Assembly (NCBI GenBank): GCA_902788035.1
Contig: CADAIL010000003.1
Location: forward strand, 1 to 64,000
DNA: 64,000 nt
From: an uncultured Lachnospiraceae bacterium
Lineage (GTDB): Bacteria; Bacillota; Clostridia; Lachnospirales; Lachnospiraceae
Direction of reading: 5' to 3'
Below are positions 42,872 through 52,586 of the stretch, piece by piece; within the stretch, counting starts at the first letter, position 1, and the number at the start of each line of letters is the position of its first letter. The notes below the pieces were generated by a model. It did not search any database. It was not told the DNA's origin and worked only from the letters and a program-made list of their open reading frames with translations. The translations under genes were made by a program, and so were the position numbers.

Positions 42872-42956
42872 GTCTTAATGCCTGTTTCGAACGATCCGCC
42901 TGCCGATATTGCGCAATAGTATTGCTGCTCAAGCTGCGTGCGGAAAGTCTTGGTAT

Positions 42957-43787
42957 TTACTTGACCGCGCCTGTGATACCTTCTGTGAACTGCTTCTGCA
43001 GCACGAAGAAGATGATCATTGTCGGTATTGAGCAGAAAAGAACGCCGAGCATCAGAACGCCGTAATCAATGGTGTAGCCTGCCGCCAGATTGGCGATCAG
43101 CATCGGCATTGTCTGGGCTTTCTTATCTGTCATAATGACTCTTGGCCAAAGATATGCGTTCCACGCATTCATGAATGTGATAACAGCCGCTGCCGCATAA
43201 GTCGCTTTCATGACCGGCAGATACATCCGGAAGAAAATCTGAACTTCGGAAAGGCCGTCGATACGGGCTGCCTCCATGATGTCAATCGGGAAGTTTCTCG
43301 AATTCTGACGGAACATCATGATGAGGAACGGTGTGGAAATGCCCGGAAGCATAAAGCCCCATACCGTATTCAGGAAGCCGAGCTTAGACATCATCTTAAA
43401 GAGCGGGATCATAGTAGCGACACCCGGGACCATCATGGCCATAAGGAGAACGCCGAACAGGAAGTCCTTCTTCTTATCATGGTAAAGCTCGAATCCGAAA
43501 CCGGCGAGGGAACAGATGAAAAGGGCGAGAATCGTCTGGACCAGAGCATAGACAAATGAATTCCTCATGGCTCCGCCAAGATCCTGCAGCTGGTTCAGCC
43601 TTGCCCAGTTCTCCATCAGATAACCTCCGAAGACGATCTTGCCGCGGGCAACGTCAACGCTTTTATTCGTCGCTGCAGTGATCATCCAGTAAAGCGGGAA
43701 TACTGAAATGAATGACACGATAGTGAGAAAGATATAGGAAGGAATAAGCCTTCTCTGAATCATGGAGCGGTTCTTATACTCAGTCAC
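42957..43787 (-). CDS. ABC sugar transporter permease, MalG/LacG type
   Basis: 276 aa, six helices. The EAA loop for contact with the ATPase reads EAARIDGLSEVQIFFRMYLP, the CUT1 form. Start: GTG at 43787 with AGGTGA 6 nt upstream; another GTG three codons earlier is possible. It overlaps the upstream permease gene by 8 nt. No ATPase gene lies in the operon, so a shared MsmK-type ATPase elsewhere is expected. Confidence 0.9.
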   Translation of the reverse strand: MTEYKNRSMIQRRLIPSYIFLTIVSFISVFPLYWMITAATNKSVDVARGKIVFGGYLMENWARLNQLQDLGGAMRNSFVYALVQTILALFICSLAGFGFELYHDKKKDFLFGVLLMAMMVPGVATMIPLFKMMSKLGFLNTVWGFMLPGISTPFLIMMFRQNSRNFPIDIMEAARIDGLSEVQIFFRMYLPVMKATYAAAAVITFMNAWNAYLWPRVIMTDKKAQTMPMLIANLAAGYTIDYGVLMLGVLFCSIPTMIIFFVLQKQFTEGITGAVK

Positions 43788-44670
43788 GTGTATCACCTAC
43801 TTTCAGGTTAATGGCGGCAAGGATTGCCACAAGGATAAAGACGAAAAATGACATTGCAGAAGCGTAGCCAAAGTTCGCGACACCCTGTCCGAAGGAGTTA
43901 TTGTAGATATAGTGGGACATAGTAATCGTCGAGTTGGCCGGACCGCCGGCTGTCAGGTTGACTGACTCATCGAACAGCTGCAGTGTTCCGTTGATGGACA
44001 TAATAAATGTCATGATGATCGTCGGACGAAGAAGCGGAACGGTGATATTCCAGAAAGTCTTCCAGCCGTTCGCGCCGTCGATCTTGGCTGCTTCATAGAC
44101 CGAATACTCAATGCCCTGAAGACCCGCAAGGTAGAAGACCATGTTGTAGCCTGTCCATCTCCAGATCAGTGCAAGGATGATGACCATCTTGGCCGTCCAC
44201 GCCGTTCCCAGGAAATTGATATTCGAACTCGTGATATGAAGTCCCTGCAGGATTGAATTGATAAGACCCTGGGTCGCGAAAAGAGACTTAAATATCAGAG
44301 AGTAGGAAACCAGGGCTGTCGCGCACGGAAGGAATACGCACGTACGGAAAAGACCTCTGAACTTAAGGTCCCTGTTATTGAGAAGCTGAGCAAGCAGGAT
44401 CGCGAAGATCAGCATGATCGGGACCTGAATGATCAGATATAAGAATGTATTTCCAACGGATCTCATAAAGAGCTTGTCCGAGAACATTCTGGTGTAATTG
44501 TAGACAATCGGCTGTGCCCACTTCATGTTGGCACTGGAGCCTGTTTTAAAGGATGTAAAAAGAGCCTGAATGATGGGATAGAAACTCATGATACAGATGA
44601 GAATCGTCGCAGGCATAAGAAACAGCCATCCCCATCTTTCCTGCTTAGCGGTTACGCTCTTATGTTTCAA
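43780..44670 (-). CDS. ABC sugar transporter permease, MalF/LacF type
   Basis: 296 aa, six helices, EAA loop YEAAKIDGANGWKTFWNITV. TTG at 44670 is chosen as start because AAAGGGGG lies 8 nt upstream; the 21 codons before it form the hairpin at 44697-44718 and have no binding site. Partner of the downstream MalG-type permease. Confidence 0.88.
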   Translation of the reverse strand: MKHKSVTAKQERWGWLFLMPATILICIMSFYPIIQALFTSFKTGSSANMKWAQPIVYNYTRMFSDKLFMRSVGNTFLYLIIQVPIMLIFAILLAQLLNNRDLKFRGLFRTCVFLPCATALVSYSLIFKSLFATQGLINSILQGLHITSSNINFLGTAWTAKMVIILALIWRWTGYNMVFYLAGLQGIEYSVYEAAKIDGANGWKTFWNITVPLLRPTIIMTFIMSINGTLQLFDESVNLTAGGPANSTITMSHYIYNNSFGQGVANFGYASAMSFFVFILVAILAAINLKVGDTRD

Positions 44671-44696
44671 GGCGTTTTCCCCCTTTCGCTTGAACA

Positions 44697-44718
44697 GGGA
44701 ACCGGAAAACCGGTTCCC
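44697..44718 (-). other. Intercistronic hairpin between binding protein and permease genes
   Basis: GGGAACCGG-AAAA-CCGGTTCCC, a perfect 9-bp stem (plus-strand reading). No T-run follows. Such hairpins usually raise the level of the binding-protein mRNA over the permease part. Confidence 0.7.
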
Positions 44719-44803
44719 CGTTTTATTTGTCAAAATCGATCAGCAACAATTATGCATAAAGTTTTGTAAACTCACATATCCGGAGTGATTCATTCCCGTC
44801 CGA

Positions 44804-46138
44804 TTACAGACCCATCTCGAATCTCAGCTGATCCTCTGCTTCCTTCAAAGCATCCTCTGTGGAAGCACCGCCCTGTGCGATATTGATGATTGCAGAAGCA
44901 ATCAAGCTGCGGCAGCTGTAATGATAATCGTTCTGCTCAACGACCGGAACATGCGTGCCCATTTCAACGATGTCTGTGTAGATCGGCTGACCGTTGAAGT
45001 AGTCAACACCTGCCTGATAAACCTCTGACTGGCCTGCGGAGATGCAGCATGTGATGACGCCGCCATCTGTCAGAGCCTTGTCATATGTAGCTGTGGAGCC
45101 GCCGAATGTCTTGGCAAGGAAATCCTTGGCAAGATCAACATTCGCGCAGTTGCTTGTGATGTAGAGAGATGAGCCGCCGTTGGCTGCATATCCGCCGCCG
45201 CCGTTCAGTGTCGGGATATTTGTAATCTCCCATTTGCCGGAGTTCTCTTCAACCTGCTCGATTGTCGGAATGATCCAGTTGCCGTTCATAACGCCTGCGA
45301 CCATGTCGCCCTGGATCGTCTGATCTGTATAGTCAGACCAGTTGTTTGCCAGATACAGCGCGTTCTTCTGAACTGCCTCAACGATAACATTGATGATCTG
45401 GACCATCGTCTCATTCTCAGTAATGTACGGCTCGCCGTCTTTCCACTGGGAAGCACCCTCTGCCTGAAGCATCATGTACGGAAGGTCATTGCCTTCGCCG
45501 TCCATGGAGAGGAGATACTTGCCTGTCTTGTTGTAAACGTCTTCGCCGATCTTGATCCAGTCTGCCCATGTGCAGTCTGTAACATCATCAAGTGTATAGC
45601 CGGCCTCTTCAAGAATATCCACGCGATATGCGAAGATTGCTGTGCCGTTGTCTACCGGAACACCATAGTGCTGTCCGTCAATAATACTGTAGGAAAGTTT
45701 TTCCTCACCGAAATCGGACCAGTCAATGTCTGCGCCTTCTACCGGTACCCATGCATCCGGGTAATCGGCAACATATCTCTGAATGTAATGATCCTGGAAA
45801 AGGACAATGTCTGTCAGCTGGCTGTAATCGCCTGCGCTGCCGCCTGTTGTGATGGCTGTCTCGACGTCGGAAGAACCTGAAACTTCATTGATGACCAGTT
45901 CGAAATCCGGATCTACATTGGCTTTGTAGTCCTCTGCTGCTGCTTCGAGAGCCGGGATGTTGAAGTTGTGGTCCCACGCGGAAACTGTCAGTGTGTGCTC
46001 ACCGCCGGCTGTGACTGCCGCCGCTGTGCTGTCACCTGCTGCCGGAGCGGCTCCGCCTGAGCTTGATGATCCGCCGCATGCTGCCAGAGAAGCGACCATA
46101 GCTCCTACGAGCATAACTGATAAAAGTTTTTTCTTCAT
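44804..46138 (-). CDS. ABC sugar transporter substrate-binding lipoprotein
   Basis: 444 aa. A Lys-rich signal peptide ends in the lipobox LAACGG (Cys at about residue 21), followed by a Ser/Gly/Ala-rich linker and the SBP_bac_1 fold. Trp- and Tyr-rich regions would stack sugar rings. ATG chosen for the GGAGG site 5 nt upstream. First gene of the transporter operon, with a weak -35, consistent with activator control by the neighbouring AraC protein. Confidence 0.92.
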   Translation of the reverse strand: MKKKLLSVMLVGAMVASLAACGGSSSSGGAAPAAGDSTAAAVTAGGEHTLTVSAWDHNFNIPALEAAAEDYKANVDPDFELVINEVSGSSDVETAITTGGSAGDYSQLTDIVLFQDHYIQRYVADYPDAWVPVEGADIDWSDFGEEKLSYSIIDGQHYGVPVDNGTAIFAYRVDILEEAGYTLDDVTDCTWADWIKIGEDVYNKTGKYLLSMDGEGNDLPYMMLQAEGASQWKDGEPYITENETMVQIINVIVEAVQKNALYLANNWSDYTDQTIQGDMVAGVMNGNWIIPTIEQVEENSGKWEITNIPTLNGGGGYAANGGSSLYITSNCANVDLAKDFLAKTFGGSTATYDKALTDGGVITCCISAGQSEVYQAGVDYFNGQPIYTDIVEMGTHVPVVEQNDYHYSCRSLIASAIINIAQGGASTEDALKEAEDQLRFEMGL

Positions 46139-46169
46139 AGATACCTCCTTTTTCTTTTGTCCGAAAACC

Positions 46170-46196
46170 AAAATTGCACATTGATTTGTGCATTTT
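46170..46196. promoter_or_regulatory. Inverted repeat in the leader of the binding-protein gene
   Basis: AAAATTGCACA-TTGATT-TGTGCATTTT, with TGCACA/TGTGCA arms (46175-46180, 46187-46192), located between the TATAAT at 46234-46239 (minus) and the start codon. It could be an operator for a repressor, or an mRNA hairpin. The -35 region is poor (TAGAAT). Confidence 0.5.
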
Positions 46197-46294
46197 GACG
46201 GTCTTTCGGACTATTTCCTTTAATCTAATTGTCATTATACTTTTTTCGATACCGAAATTCTACTGATTATCAACCCGTATTTATGCATATTCGA

Positions 46295-47248
46295 TCATTC
46301 AGTCGGAAGGAAATGATAGCCTTCCCAACCTTCTTTAGTTGAGATCCTGAACATTGTAAGGGGTGTTGCCGTTCCCTTCATACTTTTAAAAACACTTGGC
46401 GATACCCCCATGACAATCTTGAAATTGCGGTTGAACGTCGACGGAGTCTGGTAGCCCACCTCGTAACATATATCCTCGATTGAATGCTCACCTTTTCTTA
46501 TAAGGGTGCAGGCCTGCTCGATCCTCACAAGATTCAGATACTCGACCGGTTTCATGCCGATGCTCTCGATAAATATTCTCCTGAAATGGCTCTCACTGAG
46601 ACCGCAGTTTTCCGCCAGCTGCCGTATCTTGATATCCTCGGTATAATGCTGCCCTATATAGTCGACAGCGCTCTTTATGTACCGATTGATCCTGCTCGTG
46701 CGCTTGGCGCTCTCACGCTCCTCGTCGAGCCGTAGGACCTCGATGATCAGAGAATACAGATATCCCTTTATGCTCTCCTGACTGTAGACATCGGGCTCAT
46801 GGCACTCTCTCAATATATTCCTGATAAGGTTTCCCATAACAGGATGATTTTTCATCGACTTGAGCGTGCCCCGCTTGCTTGTGATGCGGAGAGTATCATC
46901 TTTTGACAGATATTCGGACCTGAACTCGTCACGGATGAATCTCTCCAGATCGATAAAAAGAAACTCCCAACTGCATATATTTCCCGGGTCGCTGATCGTC
47001 GTATGCGGTACATTTTTAGGGATAAATGTGTACATATTATCACTGTAGCGGTATTCACGGTCCTCAATAATAAGTCTTCCGCTCCCATGATAGCAGTAGC
47101 CGATCTCCAGAAGGTTGTGAAAATGCAGCATCCCGTTCATACCGAGCCCGTATTCCTGTTCCCATCCCTCGCCAATCTTCGGAAGCACATATGAGCCGTC
47201 GGGGATATTATAGTACCTGAATTCGATTGTTTCTTTCTGTTTCGGCAT
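46295..47248 (-). CDS. AraC-family transcriptional regulator
   Basis: 317 aa. N-terminal cupin (~1-130; MLHFHNLLEIGYCYHGSGRL) binds the inducer, and the C-terminal double HTH (~205-300) has the usual IRQLAENCGLSESHFRRIF and GYQTPSTFNRNFK. ATG with GGAG 6 nt upstream. It lies between the ABC operon and nagA, divergent from nagA, and is likely to control both. Confidence 0.93.
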   Translation of the reverse strand: MPKQKETIEFRYYNIPDGSYVLPKIGEGWEQEYGLGMNGMLHFHNLLEIGYCYHGSGRLIIEDREYRYSDNMYTFIPKNVPHTTISDPGNICSWEFLFIDLERFIRDEFRSEYLSKDDTLRITSKRGTLKSMKNHPVMGNLIRNILRECHEPDVYSQESIKGYLYSLIIEVLRLDEERESAKRTSRINRYIKSAVDYIGQHYTEDIKIRQLAENCGLSESHFRRIFIESIGMKPVEYLNLVRIEQACTLIRKGEHSIEDICYEVGYQTPSTFNRNFKIVMGVSPSVFKSMKGTATPLTMFRISTKEGWEGYHFLPTE

Positions 47249-47496
47249 GATCATCTCCACTTTTCACACTGCTAACTCTATTTATTATAGCATAAAACGG
47301 CATACCATTGCCTGCAGGATCGAAAAATGTATATTTCTGGCAAATTCGTGCATATCAAGTGTATATCCACCTAACGAATATTTTCTCCATCTGATGACGA
47401 AGCACAGGATTTTATAGTAAGATATGTCTATAATAGTGACAGATGCCTCTCATTCCGGGAGGGCAGGTTTTGCTTCACATCTCAGGAGGTTAAATC

Positions 47497-48663
47497 ATGA
47501 TCATCAAAAATATAAAGCTGTACGAAGCAGACGAAACATTCAGTGACAGGGCTCTTCGGATCGACGGTGACCGAATAGTGGGAATCGTACCAAACGATGA
47601 AGAAAATTCTCCGGATGAGGTGGTCGTAGACGGCTTCGGAGCTTATGCTGTCCCGGGGCTCATCGACGTCCATTTCCACGGAGCGCTCGGCCTCGACGTC
47701 TGCGACGGAGGCTTTGAGACAGTGCGTCAGATTGCCCGGTACGAAGCAGCTTCCGGTATTACGGCAATCTGTCCGGCCACCCTGACTCTGCCGGTCGACG
47801 AACTCTGCGGCATTCTTTCCAATATGGCTGATTTCAGGGACGCTGCATCCGCCGATCCGGAGACCTATGCGGATTGCGCTGATCTGGTCGGCATCAACAT
47901 GGAAGGTCCTTTCATAAGTGTCTCAAAAAAAGGAGCTCAGAATCCGGACTATATCATTCCGTGTGACGCCAAAATAGCACGCAGGTTCCAGGATGCGGCA
48001 AGAGGACTTGTCAGATTCATGGGGCTGGCGCCGGAGTGCAACCCGAATTACAGAGAATACATTTCTCTGGTAAACAGCTTCACAAAAGTCTCTCTGGCCC
48101 ACACAAACTCCGACTACGAAACGGCTAAAGACGCGCTGTCCCTGGGAGCCTGCCATGCGGTCCATCTCTTTAACGCGATGTCCGGATTCACTCACAGGGA
48201 GCCCGGGGTTCCGGGCGCTGTTGCGGACAGTCCCCACGCGAGTGTGGAAATAATCGCTGACGGCATTCACATCCATCCGTCCATGGTGCGGGCTGCCTTT
48301 AAATTCAACGGACCGGAGCGAATGATCCTGATCTCCGACAGTCTGCGCGCGGCAGGTATGCCGGATGGTCAATACGAGCTCGGCGGTCAGCCGATCACAA
48401 AGCAGGGCCGCTACTGCAGGCTGTTAGACGGAACGATTGCCGGCTCTGTCTCAAATCTTATGGACTGCCTGCGCACTGCCGTCCTTGAGATGGGCATACC
48501 GCTTACGACAGCGGTCGCATGCGCGGCATCCCATCCTGCCAAAGCTCTCGGCATTCTTGATAATTACGGCACACTGGAGACAGGCAAGTACGCGGATGTG
48601 GTCCTTCTCGATGCCGATGACCTCACAGTCCGGCAGGTAATAAAGCACGGCAGGCTTCTGTGA
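47497..48663 (+). CDS. nagA: N-acetylglucosamine-6-phosphate deacetylase
   Basis: 388 aa amidohydrolase converting GlcNAc-6-P to glucosamine-6-P and acetate. Metal/active-site motifs: HFHG (63-66 region), NMEGPFIS, the His of SLAHTN, VHLFNAMS, GIHIHP and the catalytic Asp in LISDSLRAAG. CAGGAGGTT precedes the ATG. A TATAAT lies at 47429-47434. Divergent from the AraC gene; no nagB adjacent. Confidence 0.93.
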   Translation: MIIKNIKLYEADETFSDRALRIDGDRIVGIVPNDEENSPDEVVVDGFGAYAVPGLIDVHFHGALGLDVCDGGFETVRQIARYEAASGITAICPATLTLPVDELCGILSNMADFRDAASADPETYADCADLVGINMEGPFISVSKKGAQNPDYIIPCDAKIARRFQDAARGLVRFMGLAPECNPNYREYISLVNSFTKVSLAHTNSDYETAKDALSLGACHAVHLFNAMSGFTHREPGVPGAVADSPHASVEIIADGIHIHPSMVRAAFKFNGPERMILISDSLRAAGMPDGQYELGGQPITKQGRYCRLLDGTIAGSVSNLMDCLRTAVLEMGIPLTTAVACAASHPAKALGILDNYGTLETGKYADVVLLDADDLTVRQVIKHGRLL

Positions 48664-48778
48664 TCTGCTCGGTAATACCTGTGCTGCCGGATACGGCATT
48701 TGCAGAATTTGCAGAATTATCTCCGTGCGATGGCACATACTGATAACTATGGCAGGTGATTCAGACAAAGACAGAAAA

Positions 48779-50110
48779 TCACTGGAAGGACAGATAGGCA
48801 GGCACCATAAGGATCACGAGAACAACGCCGAGCATGAGCAGCATGGGAAACATGAGCTTAGTTCCGGCCTGTTCACCCAGGATCCGTGCCTGCTTTTTTC
48901 TTTCCTCAAACGCTTCCGCCGCCTCCCGTTCAAGAATACCGGTGAGTTCCCGACTCCCTTTTCGCAGATTCTGCACAAGCAGTGTTGAAAACGTTTTATA
49001 CCGGATCTCCGGTGTGTCACGCCCGATGTGCATGTACGCATCGATCTCAGAGACGCCTTTTTCCATCTCGGCGGAAGCATTTGCAATTACCTCATAGCCC
49101 ACTTTTTCCTTCCCTCCCCTGTCAATGCTCTTTCTGTAATCGGAAGCAAGTCGTGCAAATGCCATACGCATGCTCATCCCCGCATTGAGAAGAAGTACAA
49201 GGTAGCTTATGACATTGGGATAATCACACATAAGCTGCTGCCTCTTCTTATCCAGTTCGATTCCTCGGTTCTGTATCCTTGAAAAAATAAACAGAACAGA
49301 TGAGAGTATCCCCATAACCAGGATCATAAGTCCGGTCGATGAAGCGGGTACGGACCAGCTGACAGGTCTTCCGTCAATCTCCCCGGGGAGAAGGAGCTTT
49401 TCATCTCCCGCTGATGAAGCATTTTCAGCATCAACCGCACGCTCCACTTCGTCGCGCAGCTTTTCCGCCCGTGTAAGGTTCCTTGGATAGACTATGACAT
49501 CCATTGTAAGCTCCCTCGTATATCCATCCAGTGACAGTTCTGCGGTGAGGCGCACATCACTGCCTGCCGGCGTCACATCGCGGCAGATCTTACCGTCCCA
49601 GTCGATGACAGACGGATTGCCCGTCATCCATGATACCGCTATTCCCTCATCGCCCAGACTGCTGACCAGCAGAAGATCCCTGTCCACATGGGAAGCAGGC
49701 ATCCCCCCAAGGACAATATCCGGAAGGTCTGCGCAGGCGGAGGCGAGGAGCGCTGACACCTCTTCCTCCGTTCTGATTCTCGGCGGGACACTCAGCGAAA
49801 CGCTCTCTTTCTCCCCTCCCACATCCACTTCCAGATTTTCCGTGTATGAAGTTCCCCCGTATTCTTCGCGGACGAGATATCCGCTTCGGACCGTGCTGCT
49901 TAACCATTCGCTCCCGATGGCGCATGCGCCGAGAATATTGGCAGCAAAAATAATAAGCAGGGCTGTCCGCATTGTCTCATCGGAAAGGTCCAGTGGGGCG
50001 AGCAGCTGTCTGTTGATGCGTGTCGCCGCAGCTGCAAATGCACCTCCGCTCCACACAAAAAGCACAGCAAACGCGATACACACAGCTCCATGAATCATCA
50101 GCATTCTCAT
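48779..50110 (-). CDS. TadC-like type II secretion F protein with inserted Ig-like domain
   Basis: 443 aa. Two N-terminal helices (~8-28 and ~45-65), then ~190 residues outside the cytoplasm, then a helix (~258-280) and the GspF/TadC domain (from about 285, LDKKRQQLMCDYPNVISYL) ending in a last helix. The outer part contains a bacterial Ig-like segment (ISW-type: VSWMTGNPSVIDWDGKICRD... and LTAELSLDGYTRELTMDVIV). Ordinary TadC proteins lack such a domain. AGGAGGTT precedes the ATG; 9 bp after tadB. Confidence 0.75.
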   Translation of the reverse strand: MRMLMIHGAVCIAFAVLFVWSGGAFAAAATRINRQLLAPLDLSDETMRTALLIIFAANILGACAIGSEWLSSTVRSGYLVREEYGGTSYTENLEVDVGGEKESVSLSVPPRIRTEEEVSALLASACADLPDIVLGGMPASHVDRDLLLVSSLGDEGIAVSWMTGNPSVIDWDGKICRDVTPAGSDVRLTAELSLDGYTRELTMDVIVYPRNLTRAEKLRDEVERAVDAENASSAGDEKLLLPGEIDGRPVSWSVPASSTGLMILVMGILSSVLFIFSRIQNRGIELDKKRQQLMCDYPNVISYLVLLLNAGMSMRMAFARLASDYRKSIDRGGKEKVGYEVIANASAEMEKGVSEIDAYMHIGRDTPEIRYKTFSTLLVQNLRKGSRELTGILEREAAEAFEERKKQARILGEQAGTKLMFPMLLMLGVVLVILMVPAYLSFQ

Positions 50111-50119
50111 AATAACCTC

Positions 50120-50890
50120 CTACACTTTTATGTCGACAATTTTGGACCCCCAGTAAACCGCTCCCGCATAGACGAGAAGGCAGCCCGTCATCGCCAGAAG
50201 TCCGAATGTCGTCGTGTACATGACATCAAGGAACCCCGGGGATGCGGCCTCCATGTAGATAATAATTCCGCAGGGCATCACCGACATGATTCTCTGCTCA
50301 TATTTTTTAGCGGCAAGGGAAGTCTCGATCTCCCGCTCAACATCGATTTTATCGCTGATGATGCGGGCAGTCCGCGAGATGATATCCACCAGACTTCCTC
50401 CGGTCTTTTTTGCCGCAGCAAACACTGCCGCAAATGACTCAATGTCTTCCGAATCGGACCTTGCCGCTAAATCAAGGAGCAATACTTCGACAGGGACCGA
50501 GACCAGAAGCTGGGAGTAAATATAGGAAAACTCTCTCGTCATGTCAGCCTCGGGTCCCAGAATATTGGCCAGATCCTTAGCTGTCTCCCTGATGGCATTC
50601 TCCACGGAGTAACCTGCGCGCAGGGAGACTGAAAGGCAGTTCAGGGCCTCACGGAACTCGCTCCTTTGCTGCCGCTTTTTATTCTCAAGACGTGATTTCA
50701 TATACATCCGCGTAGCATAGACCCCGAGCGGCACAAGTAGAAAGGTGACCCACCATCTTCGATAGAAGAGAAAATTCACTGCCAATACCAGCAAGGCCCC
50801 GAGAATTCCTCCCTCCAGATATTCTCTTGTCATTCCGCCGAAAACTCTTTTTCTGCTATTTCTCTTAGCCTTAGATCCGCTGTGTTTCAT
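50120..50890 (-). CDS. tadB: TadB-like type II secretion F domain protein
   Basis: 256 aa. Basic N-terminus, two helices (~25-60), the GspF domain with EALNCLSVSLRAGYSVENAI and DIESFAAVFAAAKKTGGSLVDII, then two more helices. Platform protein that links the CpaF ATPase to pilus assembly. ATG with GGAGGGG upstream is chosen over an in-frame start 20 codons earlier. Confidence 0.85.
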   Translation of the reverse strand: MKHSGSKAKRNSRKRVFGGMTREYLEGGILGALLVLAVNFLFYRRWWVTFLLVPLGVYATRMYMKSRLENKKRQQRSEFREALNCLSVSLRAGYSVENAIRETAKDLANILGPEADMTREFSYIYSQLLVSVPVEVLLLDLAARSDSEDIESFAAVFAAAKKTGGSLVDIISRTARIISDKIDVEREIETSLAAKKYEQRIMSVMPCGIIIYMEAASPGFLDVMYTTTFGLLAMTGCLLVYAGAVYWGSKIVDIKV

Positions 50891-50946
50891 TCTCCCCTCC
50901 TTTCCCGATGCAATCATGTGACCTTTTACCCGGTCTGTCACCCACG

Positions 50947-52143
50947 TCACTGCTTAGCTGCAGCTCCGCTCCTTATCAGTTTCAGGCGTTGGGTGAGCTC
51001 TCCTGTCTTCTCGAACACTTCCTTCTCATCGTTCCATGAATACAGACTGTGGATCCTGACCTCATCCCCGTCCATGCCGTCGACCTCGGCGATCTCGAGC
51101 ACCCTTCTTGAATGGTCACGGAGACGCCCGAGATGAATCAGAATGTCGACACCGGAGGCAATCTGGCGGCGGATAGCCGCGAGCGGAAGCGGAAATGCCA
51201 TGAGGACCATGGTCTCAAGACGCGAGAGCATGTCATAGGTGCTGTTGGCATGAATGGTGCAGAGGGACCCGTCATGTCCCGTGTTAAAAGCCTGCAGCAT
51301 ATCAACAGCCTCCCCGCCGCGTACTTCTCCGACGATAATGCGGTCCGGCCTCATTCTAAGGCTCGACTTTATCAGGTCTCGGATCGTGATCTCCGCATTT
51401 CCCTCCATGTTGGCCTGCTTGGCTTCCATGCGGACCAGGTTCTGGACACCCTGGATCTGCAGCTCCGCGTTATCTTCTATGGTAATGATGCGTTCCGTCT
51501 TCGGTATATAATTGGACAGCGCATTCAGAAAAGTTGTCTTTCCGGCACTCGTCCCACCGCCAATAATGATGGAGTAGCCCGATCTGACCAGCGTTTCGAG
51601 AAAAGACGCCGCCTCCGCGCTGATGCTGCCGTAATTAATCAGCATATCCATGGTAATCGGCACCTCCGGAAATCTTCGGATCGTGAGAATAGGGCCCTCA
51701 AGCGCGACCGGAGCCGTGACCACATTCACACGGCTGCCATCCGGCAGCCGCGCGTCAACGATCGGACTGCTCTCATTGACGACACGGTTTACCTTACCGA
51801 CGATCTGTTGTATGACATCATCAAGCTTTTCCGGAGATGAAAATCTATTTTTTACACGGGTAAGTTTTCCCGCCCGCTCAACAAAGATACAGTCCGGACC
51901 GTTGACCATAATTTCTGTTACCTGCCGGTCATCGATAAGGTCCTGCAGCACATCCAGTCTGCGAACGGAATAAAAAAGCTCCCTCGAGATTTCGGATCTC
52001 ATTTCAAGCGTCATATAGCACTCTTTGCCGGCATCTATGACCAGTTCTGTAATTATGCCTTTGATCTGTTTGTCGGTAACTTCACCCGCCAGGGCGAGGC
52101 GGGCCATCAATTCCTTTCGGAGCTTACGGTAGAGGTCCTGCAT
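50947..52143 (-). CDS. cpaF: CpaF/TadA-type secretion ATPase
   Basis: 398 aa. N-terminal domain with VTEIMVNGPDCIFVE; C-terminal RecA-like domain with Walker A GGGTSAGKTTF, Asp box ITIEDNAELQ, Walker B RPDRIIVGEVRGGEA and the His box CTIHANS. Hexameric motor of the Tad (Flp) pilus. ATG chosen for AAAGGAA 5 nt upstream. Followed by tadB. Confidence 0.92.
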   Translation of the reverse strand: MQDLYRKLRKELMARLALAGEVTDKQIKGIITELVIDAGKECYMTLEMRSEISRELFYSVRRLDVLQDLIDDRQVTEIMVNGPDCIFVERAGKLTRVKNRFSSPEKLDDVIQQIVGKVNRVVNESSPIVDARLPDGSRVNVVTAPVALEGPILTIRRFPEVPITMDMLINYGSISAEAASFLETLVRSGYSIIIGGGTSAGKTTFLNALSNYIPKTERIITIEDNAELQIQGVQNLVRMEAKQANMEGNAEITIRDLIKSSLRMRPDRIIVGEVRGGEAVDMLQAFNTGHDGSLCTIHANSTYDMLSRLETMVLMAFPLPLAAIRRQIASGVDILIHLGRLRDHSRRVLEIAEVDGMDGDEVRIHSLYSWNDEKEVFEKTGELTQRLKLIRSGAAAKQ

Positions 52144-52586
52144 GGCTGTTCCTTTCTTCATCTGCATTTCATGAGGGCTGCCGTTCTTAAATTTGGGTGC
52201 ACTTAAGAAACCTATGGACAGAGATCCATACGCAGCTGCTTCGGGCCTATATTGCGGCGGCTTCGCCTTACTCTGTGACCGGATTTACATGTTCAGTTTT
52301 AACATCGGGAAAATGGCGGAAATGTCGTTCTTTATTTCGTGTAAAGAGAGTAGCAAAAAAGAGATATTATGTAAATGGATTTTATCAAAGTCCGTAATAT
52401 CCTACCATTTTTGGGCATAATTCCATAAAATTCTACCATCGGTCAATGATCCGGTTCAAAGTGCATTGACGTAAAAAAGGCTGCTGTACAAGGCACTGCC
52501 GCCACCGCCCAGCGCAGATATTTACAGATAATAACTGCTATAGGCAGAGACGGCGCTCCCTGATGCGGCAGCCTCACAATTCTATA
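52144..52586. other. Gene-free stretch between cpaF and the BspA-like gene
   Basis: 443 bp with no supported gene. Near 52475-52577 the minus strand has GGCTGC...GCAGCC followed by TTTTTTACG, a likely terminator of the surface-protein gene with a branched stem. Direct repeats of ATGGTAG are found near 52400-52440 (minus strand). The cpaF promoter is probably near 52330-52400 but is not clear. Confidence 0.5.

Noticed and set aside
52193..52420. Two small plus-strand frames between cpaF and the BspA-like gene
   Set aside because: No binding site, overlapping each other, no domain; the stretch looks non-coding.
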